8,835 nt of DNA from Flavobacteriales bacterium (lineage in GTDB: Bacteria; Bacteroidota; Bacteroidia; Flavobacteriales_D; Crocinitomicaceae): positions 1 through 8,835 of the forward strand of contig CANHQC010000068.1 of assembly GCA_947462695.1 (NCBI GenBank), given 5' to 3'. Positions within the stretch are counted from its first letter, which is position 1, and the number at the start of each line of letters is the position of its first letter. This document shows, in pieces, positions 1-7,096 of this stretch. The notes beneath the pieces are model-generated. The model was not told the DNA's origin, searched no databases, and saw only the letters and a program-made list of their open reading frames with translations. A program made the translations under genes and the position numbers.

Positions 1-73
1 GTAAAAAACAACCTCATATTCCACCGAAACGGACTGCTTGGAAAATGGTTACTTACATATCGTCCCACGCTTC
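1..73. other. Left edge, possible end of a convergent gene
   Basis: No gene can be called with confidence here. Two plus-strand frames are open from the window edge: one runs from base 1 to a TAG near 120, the other from base 3 to a TGA near 95. Either could be the tail of a plus-strand gene overlapping the end of the DUF255 gene by a few dozen bases, but neither stretch is recognisable. No strong terminator hairpin is visible. Confidence 0.25.
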
Positions 74-2092
74 TCACCCGACCGTTTTCAATTGATTTAA
101 TGCCTCATCGATTTGAGTCGTAGGCAACAAACAGGTTCCATTGTAACACACAAAAATAGTGGTCTCATGTTCAACCGATTTTCCTTCAGCAATAGGCAAA
201 TCACACGTTTTTCCTCCTGCGAAAACTGCCGCAACGTGGTAATTTCTGCGTAGTTCACGTAACCGTTCTACTGCCTGTTCACCAATGACAATCACTTCGC
301 AATAAGACGAAGTCATCCAAACGAGTAATTGTGCCCAATTGGAATACCCTGAACCGTATCGCTCCATTCCATCATAGACATTCGCCAATTGCTGTCGTGA
401 CATGGCTAACCAGTTTTCGTTTCGGTAAAAATGCCCAAGTTTCCAAAGGTTTTTTGCCATGACCGAGTTGCTTGATGGCATGACATTGTCGTTGATCTCC
501 ATTTTACGGGCGATCAAACGTGAATCACGTCGTGTATAGAAGAACATGCCACTGTTTTCATCAAAGAAATGTTCAATTGTGTATTCCACTAATTGCTTTG
601 CATCATCCAACCACTGTTGATCAAACGTGGCTTCGTACAAACGAATGAATGCTTCAATGGTACACGCATAATCCTCTAGAAATCCAGAGATGGACGAAAC
701 GCCTTGTTTATGTGTTCGATACAAACTACCGTCCGATTGCCATTGAACATCTTTGATCCAGCGGCCCGTGCGAAGTGCGAAAAACAAATACGACTCTTCT
801 CCAGTCGAGATATAGGAATCAATAAGTCCTTGACAAGTTAGTGCGTTCCATGATGTCAGGCATTTATCATCGATTCCGGGACGAATGCGTTCAGCACGTA
901 TGGCAAGTAATCGGTCATTCCATCCGTCAACCTTTCGGTGTACATCTGATACATCCCACCCTTTTGATTGAGCAAATGCAGCATCTGTTACAGAACGTAA
1001 CAGAATGTATTTTCCATCTTCCCAATATCCGCGCTGTCCGATGCTGTAATAATCTTTTAACCACGCATTTTCTCCATCAATTAGTCGCTCAAGTTCAGAT
1101 GCCGTCCAGCAATAAAACTTCCCTTCTTCCCCTTCACTGTCCGCGTCGAGTGCTGCCATGTATGCTCCATTTCCTGAATGCATTTCACGTTCTAACCAGT
1201 CGACGGTCTGTTTAATTAACCGCGAAAAAGTTGGGTCATTCGTAACGGAAAAAGCGGCTGCATAAACCGATAACAGTTGACCATTGTCGTACAGCATTTT
1301 TTCAAAGTGAGGGACTTTCCACAACATGTCTACAGCATAACGCGCAAATCCACCACCAACCTGGTCGTAGATTCCACCTTGAGCCATTTTGTTTAACGAA
1401 AGTAATGTATGTTCCATCGCTCGTTCGTGATCAAACCGAATTGCGTATTGCAGCAAAAACGCATAGTTCGACGGCAATGGGAACTTAGGAGCCTTGCTGT
1501 CACCACCTTCCATGCGATCAAATTGATGCGCCCAACGCAGGACTAATTCGTGCAACTTTTCTTCATCGAATGGCTCTAATGGAGCGGGCGTTGTGATCAG
1601 TTCACTTTGTTGAATGCCTTCATGCAATCGCTCAGCATATTCTTCCGCACGATCTTTATCTGTTGTAAATGTGTGGTGAAGCGACCGTAAAATATGCATC
1701 CATTGTTCTTTAGGGAAATAGGTCCCTCCATAAATTGGTCGACCATCTGGTAAGGTGAAACAATTCAATGGCCACCCTCCTTTTTGCGTCATGAGTTGAA
1801 CAGCCGTCATGTACACCTGGTCAACATCTGGTCGTTCTTCCCGATCGACTTTAATGGCAATGAAATGTGTATTCATCAATTCAGCCACTTCTTCGTCCTC
1901 AAAACACTCGTGTTCCATCACGTGGCACCAATGGCAAGCAGAATACCCACTGCTCACTAGAACCAATTTATTCTCCCGTTTTGCACGTTCAAACACCTCA
2001 TCTGACCACGCTTCCCAATTAACCGGATTGTGCGCGTGTTGCAGCAAGTAAGGTGATGATTCCTTGATTAATGCATTGGTGAATTTTTCCAT
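74..2092 (-). CDS. DUF255 thioredoxin-domain protein (YyaL/SPATA20 family)
   Basis: This is a 672-residue protein of the COG1331 family (B. subtilis YyaL, mammalian SPATA20), close to the usual family length. Seen in the sequence: an N-terminal thioredoxin-like domain with the family opening [14 protein letters not shown] (residues 13-26), the redox motif CHWC at 53-56, [10 protein letters not shown] at 82-91, GGWPLN at 105-110 and GGTYFP at 122-127. It is followed by a six-hairpin (alpha/alpha)6 region with [17 protein letters not shown] (239-255), [13 protein letters not shown] (258-270), DADSEG (316-321) and [11 protein letters not shown] (408-418). There is no signal peptide or membrane segment, so it is probably cytoplasmic. 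The biochemical role of the family is not settled; the fold suggests a thiol-redox head joined to a sugar-epimerase-like barrel. The ATG is supported by conservation from residue 8 onward and by a promoter directly upstream. The AsmA gene lies upstream on the same strand, 134 bp away. Confidence 0.95.
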   Translation of the reverse strand: MEKFTNALIKESSPYLLQHAHNPVNWEAWSDEVFERAKRENKLVLVSSGYSACHWCHVMEHECFEDEEVAELMNTHFIAIKVDREERPDVDQVYMTAVQLMTQKGGWPLNCFTLPDGRPIYGGTYFPKEQWMHILRSLHHTFTTDKDRAEEYAERLHEGIQQSELITTPAPLEPFDEEKLHELVLRWAHQFDRMEGGDSKAPKFPLPSNYAFLLQYAIRFDHERAMEHTLLSLNKMAQGGIYDQVGGGFARYAVDMLWKVPHFEKMLYDNGQLLSVYAAAFSVTNDPTFSRLIKQTVDWLEREMHSGNGAYMAALDADSEGEEGKFYCWTASELERLIDGENAWLKDYYSIGQRGYWEDGKYILLRSVTDAAFAQSKGWDVSDVHRKVDGWNDRLLAIRAERIRPGIDDKCLTSWNALTCQGLIDSYISTGEESYLFFALRTGRWIKDVQWQSDGSLYRTHKQGVSSISGFLEDYACTIEAFIRLYEATFDQQWLDDAKQLVEYTIEHFFDENSGMFFYTRRDSRLIARKMEINDNVMPSSNSVMAKNLWKLGHFYRNENWLAMSRQQLANVYDGMERYGSGYSNWAQLLVWMTSSYCEVIVIGEQAVERLRELRRNYHVAAVFAGGKTCDLPIAEGKSVEHETTIFVCYNGTCLLPTTQIDEALNQLKTVG

Positions 2093-2096
2093 AGTA

Positions 2097-2104
2097 CAAA
2101 AGTA
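2097..2104 (-). promoter_or_regulatory. Bacteroidota -7 element for the DUF255 gene
   Basis: Read on the minus strand this is TACTTTTG, an exact match to TAnnTTTG. It ends only four bases before the ATG, so transcription would begin at or next to the start codon and the mRNA would be leaderless or almost so. No convincing TTG is seen at the -33 position. Confidence 0.55.
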
Positions 2105-2161
2105 ACCAATTGGTCACGAAGCTGAGGAGAACTTAGAGACAAGTAAACGATGAAAAAGAAA

Positions 2162-2212
2162 TGAGAGCTGAGAAAATTAGAACTGAGAGCCTAGAGCTTA
2201 GAGCCTAGAGCC
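2162..2212. repeat. Tandem heptamer repeat (consensus YTAGAGC)
   Basis: About seven head-to-tail units of roughly seven bases fill the gap between the AsmA stop codon and the DUF255 promoter. The last four units are the cleanest: GAGAGCC, TAGAGCT, TAGAGCC, TAGAGCC (2185-2212). The earlier units (TGAGAGC, TGAGAAAA, TTAGAAC from 2162) are degenerate. The array contains self-complementary GAGCTTAG/CTAGAGC pieces and could form weak hairpins, but it does not resemble a normal terminator. Confidence 0.7.
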
Positions 2213-2226
2213 GTTTGAACCTCGAA

Positions 2227-4908
2227 CTAATCAAACTCTATTTCCTCTTTTTTCTCTTGTTCAGACTGTTGCTTCCAGGTATTTAATTTGGATTTGATTT
2301 TCGTGTCTTTTTGCGGTTTAGACTGTGGAGTGGGTTCCTGCTTTTTCGGTTGTGAACTCGTGTTGTTTCCGCCGAATTCGATAATAATTTCCTCCTTTGG
2401 TTTACTAACGGGTTGGTATTGCTTCACGCTAGTGTCGTTCTTGAAAAGTCCAAATTCTGACTTCAGCATGGACCGTACATTGGCGGCTTCTGCCTCTCGA
2501 TTTTCTTTGGCCTGTTCTTTACGCGATGCTTTGTCCCAGATAATTGTTGGATTATCCATTGGTCCAGTCATGCGCAAATACACCCGCATTCCGGTTCCAT
2601 CATCGATTTCTTGGCCAAATTCTGATGCTTGTCGTTCCTTTAAATCACGGAATCGAAATGCCAAACGGTAATCGACTCTGTTTTCAAATGTATGTGTACC
2701 GGATGCCTCGATATCCAAGGCATTCGATTGAATGGTCATCAACGGAATTTCCAATCGCCCGTTGCGGATGGTGAATGTGTTTTCTAACGTCTCGAAGGAT
2801 AAATCCAAAAGCTTTCTTTCCAATCCGGCAATATTCTCTTTACCGATGATCAGTTTTGCTGAAGCATTTGTTTTAAGGCTTTCCGTAATCGACTTGAACG
2901 CATCCACGTTTTTAAGTCGACCATCGGTAATTTTCAAGTAAACCTGCGCAATTATCGACTTCGAAATAACACCTGATCGCAAATCAAACGGCGCTTCAAA
3001 TGCCACTTTCGCTTGTGCTTTTCCAAAAACGTTATTCTCATTGATTGCTTCCTGCTGAAAATTGTTCCACTCGCGAAACAATGATTTGAATTGAATATTA
3101 TCGGACGCCGCATGCGTGGAAATATGGAAAATTTCAGGTGCCCGCTCTTCTATCGTGAGATCCGCATTGACTTGTGCTCCTGCTGTTTTTAAGCGCAAGG
3201 AAGGGAAATAGAACCGTCTTTTCGCGTAATTCATGTTGCCCTCTAACTCTTGAAATTCATGGTTTTCATAGGAAAGCTGCCCTACATTCAAGTAGACCCG
3301 TGCATCTATGTTTTCTGGTAACACAAAACTTCTACCGTCCTGAATTTTTTCTTCTTTTGTAGATGTTCCTAGATCTTGCACATCAATATTACGGCTGCGA
3401 ATATCCACATCTGCATTGAGGTTGCCATTCCGTTTAAAATACCCCACAATATTTCTAAATACCCCATTTAAGCGTAAATCTGTTCGGTTGATCGTGACGC
3501 GTACATCATGAATTCCAGCTTCGTCGTTACGTAAATAAAACAGCCCATTGGCGTTTTTAAATGTGCGTTTATCGCCTTCAAGCTTGACGCTCACCTCGCG
3601 CAACTCCAATTCTCCCTCACATTGTTTGATGGTATAATCGAGCGACTCATTCGGCTGAACCTCAGTTTGAACGTCAAAATCAGCAAACAACCCAATGTTT
3701 CCGCCTACTTGCTCTATATGTGGCAAACGGAACAACGCATGAAGCATCTTTAAATTCAATGCGCCTCTCGCCTGACCTTGGAATCGGGGTTGATCGAAAT
3801 GAGTCAACAGCAGGTTGCCAGCAAACGGACCTCCAATCGTTTGGAAACGAACACCGGTAAGTTTCAAGTACTCTTTATCCGCACCGCCTTTGTTGCTGTA
3901 TGTGCCTTTTAACGAAATATTCCGAAGTTTTAGCTTGCGCTCTGGCTCGGTGATTTCACCTTTTTGAATGCCAAAATCGCATTGGATTTGAACCGGATCA
4001 GTTGCCGAATTTGTACCATTCAACCGCAAATCGAACTGTACGTTTCCTTTTCCCTCAAAGCGTTTAACGTCTTCCACCTCATCGAGTGAAAACTGATTGA
4101 CCAATTCCACCAATTGAATATCCTTAGCCCGAAAAGCAAAATCAAGTGTATCCGGTGTCACTTTCCCGCTCAATTCAAAAGGTAGATTGGAAACAAACAC
4201 ACGTGCGTTTGGAATGGCAATTTCATCTTTGGTATTGTCCACATTCAAATCAATATCGAATGCGAGCTGTTTATCAGTCAACAAATTAACTTGACCACTT
4301 TTGGCAGCTTTTACATGCAGGCGACTTGCAGCGTGCAGCACGAAGGATGACGAACTGAAATCTCCTTGCAAGGACAGATCCTCCACAGCCGTTTCATACA
4401 CTTGACTTGTTGCTTCATTCGAATAATTGACAGCCACATTTGTGAGGTCGACCTGTTGCAATTGAAATGCAACGTTTGAGGAAGTGCTGTCCTCCGATTC
4501 TTTAAATATGGAATAATTGTTCTCTCCTTTTTCATTGATTCGGATGTTCAATTTTCCTGGTGCAACAGCGATAGATTTTACAGAATACTGCTCGTTCCAG
4601 ACATCTTTCGCGTTGAATTTTAATCGAATTTGTTCACTGTATAAAAGTGTATCAGTTGAATTAGCTCCAGCTAGTGCATCTTGAATGAAGACTTCGTTAA
4701 AATCTACTGAAACATAAGGAAAAGTACTCCAAAACGTTAGATCTACCTCTTTAACCGCAACTTTGGCATTCAAGTGGCGATTGACTTCTTTTACCACATA
4801 CCCAATGATCTCGTCTTTGAAAAAATAGAGTCCGCCGGAAATTAGCAAAAACAACGACAACACAATTCCAAGGAACCACTTCAATCCTGTTATAATCCTT
4901 GCTTTCAT
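2227..4908 (-). CDS. AsmA-family envelope protein
   Basis: This is a very large protein, 893 residues from the ATG at 4906-4908. Seen: a short basic N-terminus, one transmembrane segment (about residues 11-30) and then a long beta-rich body typical of AsmA/DUF748-like proteins. The near-C-terminal block (YLRMTGPMDNPTIIW, then a charged helix ending SEFGLFKND) matches the style of Bacteroidota AsmA-like proteins. The last ~70 residues are a low-complexity tail rich in K, Q, E and P. Known of the family: inner-membrane-anchored periplasmic proteins related to TamB/YhdP, implicated in lipid transport or outer-membrane homeostasis. By inference this protein is inner-membrane anchored with its body in the periplasm. 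An in-frame ATG nine codons upstream (4933-4935) is open, but a perfect -7 promoter element sits between the two ATGs, and the upstream codons (MRRVNFVST) would spoil a normal N-terminus, so the inner start is preferred. Confidence 0.9.
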   Translation of the reverse strand: MKARIITGLKWFLGIVLSLFLLISGGLYFFKDEIIGYVVKEVNRHLNAKVAVKEVDLTFWSTFPYVSVDFNEVFIQDALAGANSTDTLLYSEQIRLKFNAKDVWNEQYSVKSIAVAPGKLNIRINEKGENNYSIFKESEDSTSSNVAFQLQQVDLTNVAVNYSNEATSQVYETAVEDLSLQGDFSSSSFVLHAASRLHVKAAKSGQVNLLTDKQLAFDIDLNVDNTKDEIAIPNARVFVSNLPFELSGKVTPDTLDFAFRAKDIQLVELVNQFSLDEVEDVKRFEGKGNVQFDLRLNGTNSATDPVQIQCDFGIQKGEITEPERKLKLRNISLKGTYSNKGGADKEYLKLTGVRFQTIGGPFAGNLLLTHFDQPRFQGQARGALNLKMLHALFRLPHIEQVGGNIGLFADFDVQTEVQPNESLDYTIKQCEGELELREVSVKLEGDKRTFKNANGLFYLRNDEAGIHDVRVTINRTDLRLNGVFRNIVGYFKRNGNLNADVDIRSRNIDVQDLGTSTKEEKIQDGRSFVLPENIDARVYLNVGQLSYENHEFQELEGNMNYAKRRFYFPSLRLKTAGAQVNADLTIEERAPEIFHISTHAASDNIQFKSLFREWNNFQQEAINENNVFGKAQAKVAFEAPFDLRSGVISKSIIAQVYLKITDGRLKNVDAFKSITESLKTNASAKLIIGKENIAGLERKLLDLSFETLENTFTIRNGRLEIPLMTIQSNALDIEASGTHTFENRVDYRLAFRFRDLKERQASEFGQEIDDGTGMRVYLRMTGPMDNPTIIWDKASRKEQAKENREAEAANVRSMLKSEFGLFKNDTSVKQYQPVSKPKEEIIIEFGGNNTSSQPKKQEPTPQSKPQKDTKIKSKLNTWKQQSEQEKKEEIEFD

Positions 4909-4916
4909 CGTACTAA

Positions 4917-4924
4917 CAAAGTTA
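4917..4924 (-). promoter_or_regulatory. Bacteroidota -7 element for the AsmA gene
   Basis: The minus strand reads TAACTTTG, an exact TAnnTTTG match, eight bases before the ATG at 4906-4908. A TTG lies 22 bases further upstream as a possible -33 element. The element lies inside the longer version of the reading frame and so decides in favour of the shorter one. Confidence 0.6.
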
Positions 4925-5101
4925 ACGCGTCGCATGTTGAATCGGCCAACGGGATATATAACTTATTAACCGAATGTTGTTACAAGGATCGCTTAAAATA
5001 GCTTACTCAAAAATTAATCTTGTTGCCAGAACCAATCGACATTTACATGTGTTTTTCATATAATTCTTCGAAAGAAGCAAATTAGACCATATAGGAAACA
5101 T

Positions 5102-5109
5102 TAAATTTG
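5102..5109 (+). promoter_or_regulatory. Bacteroidota -7 element for the DUF3050 gene
   Basis: TAAATTTG is an exact TAnnTTTG match, 25 bases before the ATG at 5135. The start codon is preceded by an A-rich stretch rather than a Shine-Dalgarno sequence, as is normal in this phylum. Three copies of CATTAAA (5099-5105, 5115-5121, 5124-5130) overlap and follow it; whether they have a role is unknown. Confidence 0.55.
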
Positions 5110-5134
5110 CAATCCATTAAACGCATTAAAAAAC

Positions 5135-5911
5135 ATGAACTGTCAATTTATTCAGGAAGAAACGCAGTACCTGAGAAATGATCTAAAAAACCACAAGGTT
5201 TATGCGGCAATGAGCAGTATGGAAGGTATACGTTCATTCATGGAGGCACATGTTTTAGCTGTTTGGGACTTTATGTCACTTGTAAAAAGTTTACAACGCC
5301 ATTTCACCACTGTTGATGTTCCTTGGGTGCCTAAGTCGAACCCAAAACTGGCTCGATTTATCAATGAAATTGTGCTTGGTGAAGAAAGTGATGTCAACGA
5401 ATTGGGCGAATACAGTAGCCACTTCAAGATGTATTTGGACGCCATGGAGCAAATTGGTGGAGATAGCTCAAAAATCCATCAGTTTTTAACTCAACTTCAC
5501 GAGACAAAATCTGTTTCATCAGCGCTTGATTCCATAGATTGTGATGACCGGATTAAAGCATTCGTTCACTTTACCTTTGACGTGATTCATAGCAATCAAC
5601 CGCACCTTATTGCGTCCGTCTTCACTTTTGGTCGTGAAGATATTATTCCTGAATTGTTTTTGTCCATTCTTCAGTCGTCTGATGTCGATCACGCGCAGTA
5701 TTCCAAACTTAAGTATTACCTCGATCGCCATGTTGAAGTTGATGGAGATGAACACGGACCTTTATCTTTGTTAATGGTATCTGAATTGTGCGGACAGGAC
5801 AACCAAAAATGGATAGAAGCAGCCAACGTGGCTAAAAGCGCACTGGAACACCGTATATTTTTGTGGGATGCAATTCATGAGAAAATTTCGGCAACGAATG
5901 CCATGAACTAA
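5135..5911 (+). CDS. DUF3050 protein, haem-oxygenase-like fold
   Basis: This 258-residue protein is recognised as DUF3050 from its opening (HKVYAAM, then FMEAHVLAVWDFMSLVKSLQ at 35-54) and from the closing motif RHVEVDGDEHGP (198-209). The family is predicted to be all-helical with a haem-oxygenase-like fold; its reaction is not established to my knowledge. Acidic and histidine residues fall in a pattern reminiscent of haem-oxygenase-like diiron oxygenases: E37/H39, E92 with H96, H145, E168, and H199-x3-D203-x3-H207. A metal-dependent oxidase or oxygenase role is therefore possible but is an inference. No signal peptide is seen, so it is probably cytoplasmic. It is transcribed divergently from AsmA and followed by a terminator, so it is most likely a single-gene unit. 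Confidence 0.9.
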   Translation: MNCQFIQEETQYLRNDLKNHKVYAAMSSMEGIRSFMEAHVLAVWDFMSLVKSLQRHFTTVDVPWVPKSNPKLARFINEIVLGEESDVNELGEYSSHFKMYLDAMEQIGGDSSKIHQFLTQLHETKSVSSALDSIDCDDRIKAFVHFTFDVIHSNQPHLIASVFTFGREDIIPELFLSILQSSDVDHAQYSKLKYYLDRHVEVDGDEHGPLSLLMVSELCGQDNQKWIEAANVAKSALEHRIFLWDAIHEKISATNAMN

Positions 5912-5924
5912 GTGCTTACTACAT

Positions 5925-5959
5925 CCTTTACCCAATAGATGGTTAAAGGTGTTTTATTT
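5925..5959 (+). terminator. Terminator after the DUF3050 gene
   Basis: CCTTTA-C-CC pairs with GG-T-TAAAGG around the loop AATAGAT (stem 5925-5933 / 5941-5948, one internal mismatch). It is followed by the T-rich run TGTTTTATTT. The position, 13 bases after the stop codon, fits an intrinsic terminator. Confidence 0.55.
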
Positions 5960-5984
5960 GCCGTTTCAAAAACGGTTACCTTTG
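5957..5984 (+). promoter_or_regulatory. Promoter with a palindrome in its spacer
   Basis: TTTG at 5957-5960 and an exact -7 element TACCTTTG at 5977-5984 are separated by 16 bases, slightly short for a -33/-7 pair. A perfect palindrome, CCGTTT-CAA-AAACGG (5961-5975), occupies the spacer and is placed where a repressor could block RNA polymerase. The -7 element lies 15 bases before the ATG at 6000 and supports that start for the next gene. Confidence 0.5.
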
Positions 5985-5999
5985 AACAAATACCAAACT

Positions 6000-6356
6000 A
6001 TGCAGTACCTACTTCCGCATGCAGATCTTGACCTGTATTTCAATGACGGTCAATTTGCTTTAGACACGCAAAAACAACTTGCCAAGGACTTTGCACAGTT
6101 TCATTTGTACTTTGACGACAGCTTTACTGCCGAACCTTTCCAACTCCAACGTATCCAAGTAGCCATTGCAGATCTGTTGGTTGAATTGATGAAAGAAGGC
6201 GAAACACGACTTCTTCAGTTACTCTACACGATTGATTTACCTGAAAAAGAGTTTTTACACCTCACCACAGAACCTGAGTTTTTACAGCTCATGAGCGAGC
6301 GCATATTACTCAGAGAAGCCTACAAGGTGTTTTTAAGACGGAAATTCAGTACGTAA
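6000..6356 (+). CDS. Small conserved-looking hypothetical protein
   Basis: I do not recognise this 118-residue protein. It is acidic and leucine-rich and looks soluble and mostly helical after an N-terminal stretch resembling short beta strands (PHADLDLYFNDG, then HLYFDDSF). There is no signal peptide, membrane segment or cysteine motif. Codon use matches its neighbours and there are no stops, so it is likely real. The frame is open upstream to a GTG at 5949, giving 135 residues. That GTG overlaps the last base of a terminator stem, and a promoter lies between it and the ATG at 6000, so the ATG is preferred. It converges with the acetyltransferase gene. Its stop codon abuts a REP-like palindrome that may also end transcription. 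Confidence 0.7.
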   Translation: MQYLLPHADLDLYFNDGQFALDTQKQLAKDFAQFHLYFDDSFTAEPFQLQRIQVAIADLLVELMKEGETRLLQLLYTIDLPEKEFLHLTTEPEFLQLMSERILLREAYKVFLRRKFST

Positions 6357-6358
6357 CA

Positions 6359-6403
6359 GTCAAATCTCGGTACGCTCAGCTACCGCTGACCACTCGATTT
6401 GAC
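6359..6403 (+). repeat. REP-like palindrome, copy A
   Basis: This is an imperfect hairpin starting two bases after the upstream gene's stop codon. The outer arms GTCAAATC / GATTTGAC (6359-6366 / 6396-6403) pair exactly over 8 bp. The inner arms TCAGC / GCTGA (6376-6380 / 6385-6389) close the short loop TACC. Between them TCGGTACGC opposes CCACTC as an asymmetric internal loop. The same layout occurs inverted at 6475-6514 (copy C), and the right half recurs at 6418-6436 (copy B). Confidence 0.75.
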
Positions 6404-6417
6404 CTGTTGTGTGCATC

Positions 6418-6436
6418 GCTGATTACTCGATTTGAC
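6418..6436 (+). repeat. REP-like palindrome, half copy B
   Basis: GCTGATTACTCGATTTGAC matches the right arm of copy A (6385-6403) at all but two of 19 positions. It has no left arm of its own. It is likely a truncated copy or a remnant of recombination within the repeat cluster. Confidence 0.65.
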
Positions 6437-6466
6437 TAGTAATTAAAACTGATGATTATTTGTTCC

Positions 6467-7003
6467 TTAACAAGCAAATCGAGTATCAGCCGAAGGCTGA
6501 TGTATCGAGATTTGCATTAACAGGTCTCGTTGTTCGTCATTTCCAAGCTTGAAAATGTGTGAACCGTAGATTGCGAACCCATTTTTCTCATAAAACCGAA
6601 TGGCTTTTGGGTTGTGCTCCCATACGCCCAGCCAAATCCGCTCAATTCCATGATCATGAGCTAATTCGAATGCTTTGTCGAGCAATTTTTGTCCTACTCC
6701 ACTTCCTTGAACACGCTGATTTATGTAAATACGTTCGATTTCCAATCCTTCAACAGAATAGTTGATTTTCAAATAACCTACAATTTCCCCCGGAAGTTCG
6801 GCAAAATAAAAGACAGAACGTGGATCTTCAAGTTCTTCAGCTAATCTATCCACTGTCAAATTTTTCTCAAGGTAAAGCTGCATGTTTTCTATTGAATTGT
6901 CTTTGGCAAAGGTTTCAAAAAACGTACGTTCTGAAATTACTTGAAGCTCAAGTAGTTCATTCGGTGTGACAGGACGGATTGTATATATCTCTTTTGATTG
7001 CAA
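6467..7003 (-). CDS. PaiA-like GNAT acetyltransferase
   Basis: This GNAT-fold N-acetyltransferase of 178 residues (from the TTG at 7001-7003) transfers acetyl from acetyl-CoA. The match to B. subtilis PaiA (a polyamine acetyltransferase), from my memory of that protein, is clear along the length: ERTFFETFAKDNSIENMQLYLE, LEIERIYI, the acetyl-CoA loop QRVQGSGVGQ (residues 96-105), IWLGVWEHNPKAIRFYEKNGF and DEQRDLLM. Polyamine specificity is an inference. The frame has no ATG near its start. It stays open to another TTG at 7040-7042 (191 residues), but a perfect -7 promoter lies between them, and the TTG at 7003 gives an N-terminus aligning with PaiA. After DLLM the normal family tail of about five residues is replaced by QISIHQPSADTRFAC, almost entirely encoded by a REP-like palindrome. 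It converges with the hypothetical gene and diverges from the phospholipase-like gene. Confidence 0.88.
   Translation of the reverse strand: MQSKEIYTIRPVTPNELLELQVISERTFFETFAKDNSIENMQLYLEKNLTVDRLAEELEDPRSVFYFAELPGEIVGYLKINYSVEGLEIERIYINQRVQGSGVGQKLLDKAFELAHDHGIERIWLGVWEHNPKAIRFYEKNGFAIYGSHIFKLGNDEQRDLLMQISIHQPSADTRFAC
6475..6514 (-). repeat. REP-like palindrome, copy C inside the acetyltransferase gene
   Basis: Copy C is copy A in the opposite orientation. On the minus strand it reads CAAATCTCGATACATCAGCC, then TTC, then GGCTGATACTCGATTTG. The outer 6-bp arms pair exactly and the inner stem ATCAGCC/GGCTGAT pairs over 7 bp around a 3-base loop. It lies wholly within the last codons of the acetyltransferase frame, beginning right after the codon for Met in DLLM. 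Confidence 0.75.
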
Positions 7004-7029
7004 CGAATATGCGCTGAAAATAACCTGTT

Positions 7030-7037
7030 CAAAAGTA
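7030..7037 (-). promoter_or_regulatory. Bacteroidota -7 element for the acetyltransferase gene
   Basis: On the minus strand this reads TACTTTTG, an exact TAnnTTTG match. It lies 26 bases before the TTG at 7001-7003 and downstream of the TTG at 7040-7042. That favours the inner TTG as the start. No clear -33 TTG is visible. Confidence 0.5.
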
Positions 7038-7085
7038 CACAAATGTGATGTTAGAAGGAAGGATATACCTTTTACATTCTTTCCC

Positions 7086-7093
7086 TATCTTCG
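7086..7093 (+). promoter_or_regulatory. -7 element for the PI-PLC-like gene
   Basis: TATCTTCG matches TAnnTTTG at all defined positions but one, and ends three bases before the ATG. As with the DUF255 gene, transcription would start at or beside the start codon. Confidence 0.45.
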
Positions 7094-7096
7094 CTT

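Noticed and set aside
841..1215. 124-codon frame on the plus strand inside the DUF255 gene
   Set aside because: It is a shadow of a well-conserved gene on the other strand. Its product has no recognisable motif.
74..4908. AsmA and DUF255 genes as one operon
   Set aside because: A 134-bp gap with a repeat array and a separate perfect -7 element makes independent transcription at least as likely, and no functional link is known.
5949..5999. GTG start 17 codons upstream for the small hypothetical gene
   Set aside because: The GTG overlaps the terminator stem, and the extra codons cover a palindrome and a perfect -7 element.
6359..6514. CRISPR array
   Set aside because: The repeats are palindromic, in mixed orientation and irregularly spaced, with no spacers of constant size and no cas genes.
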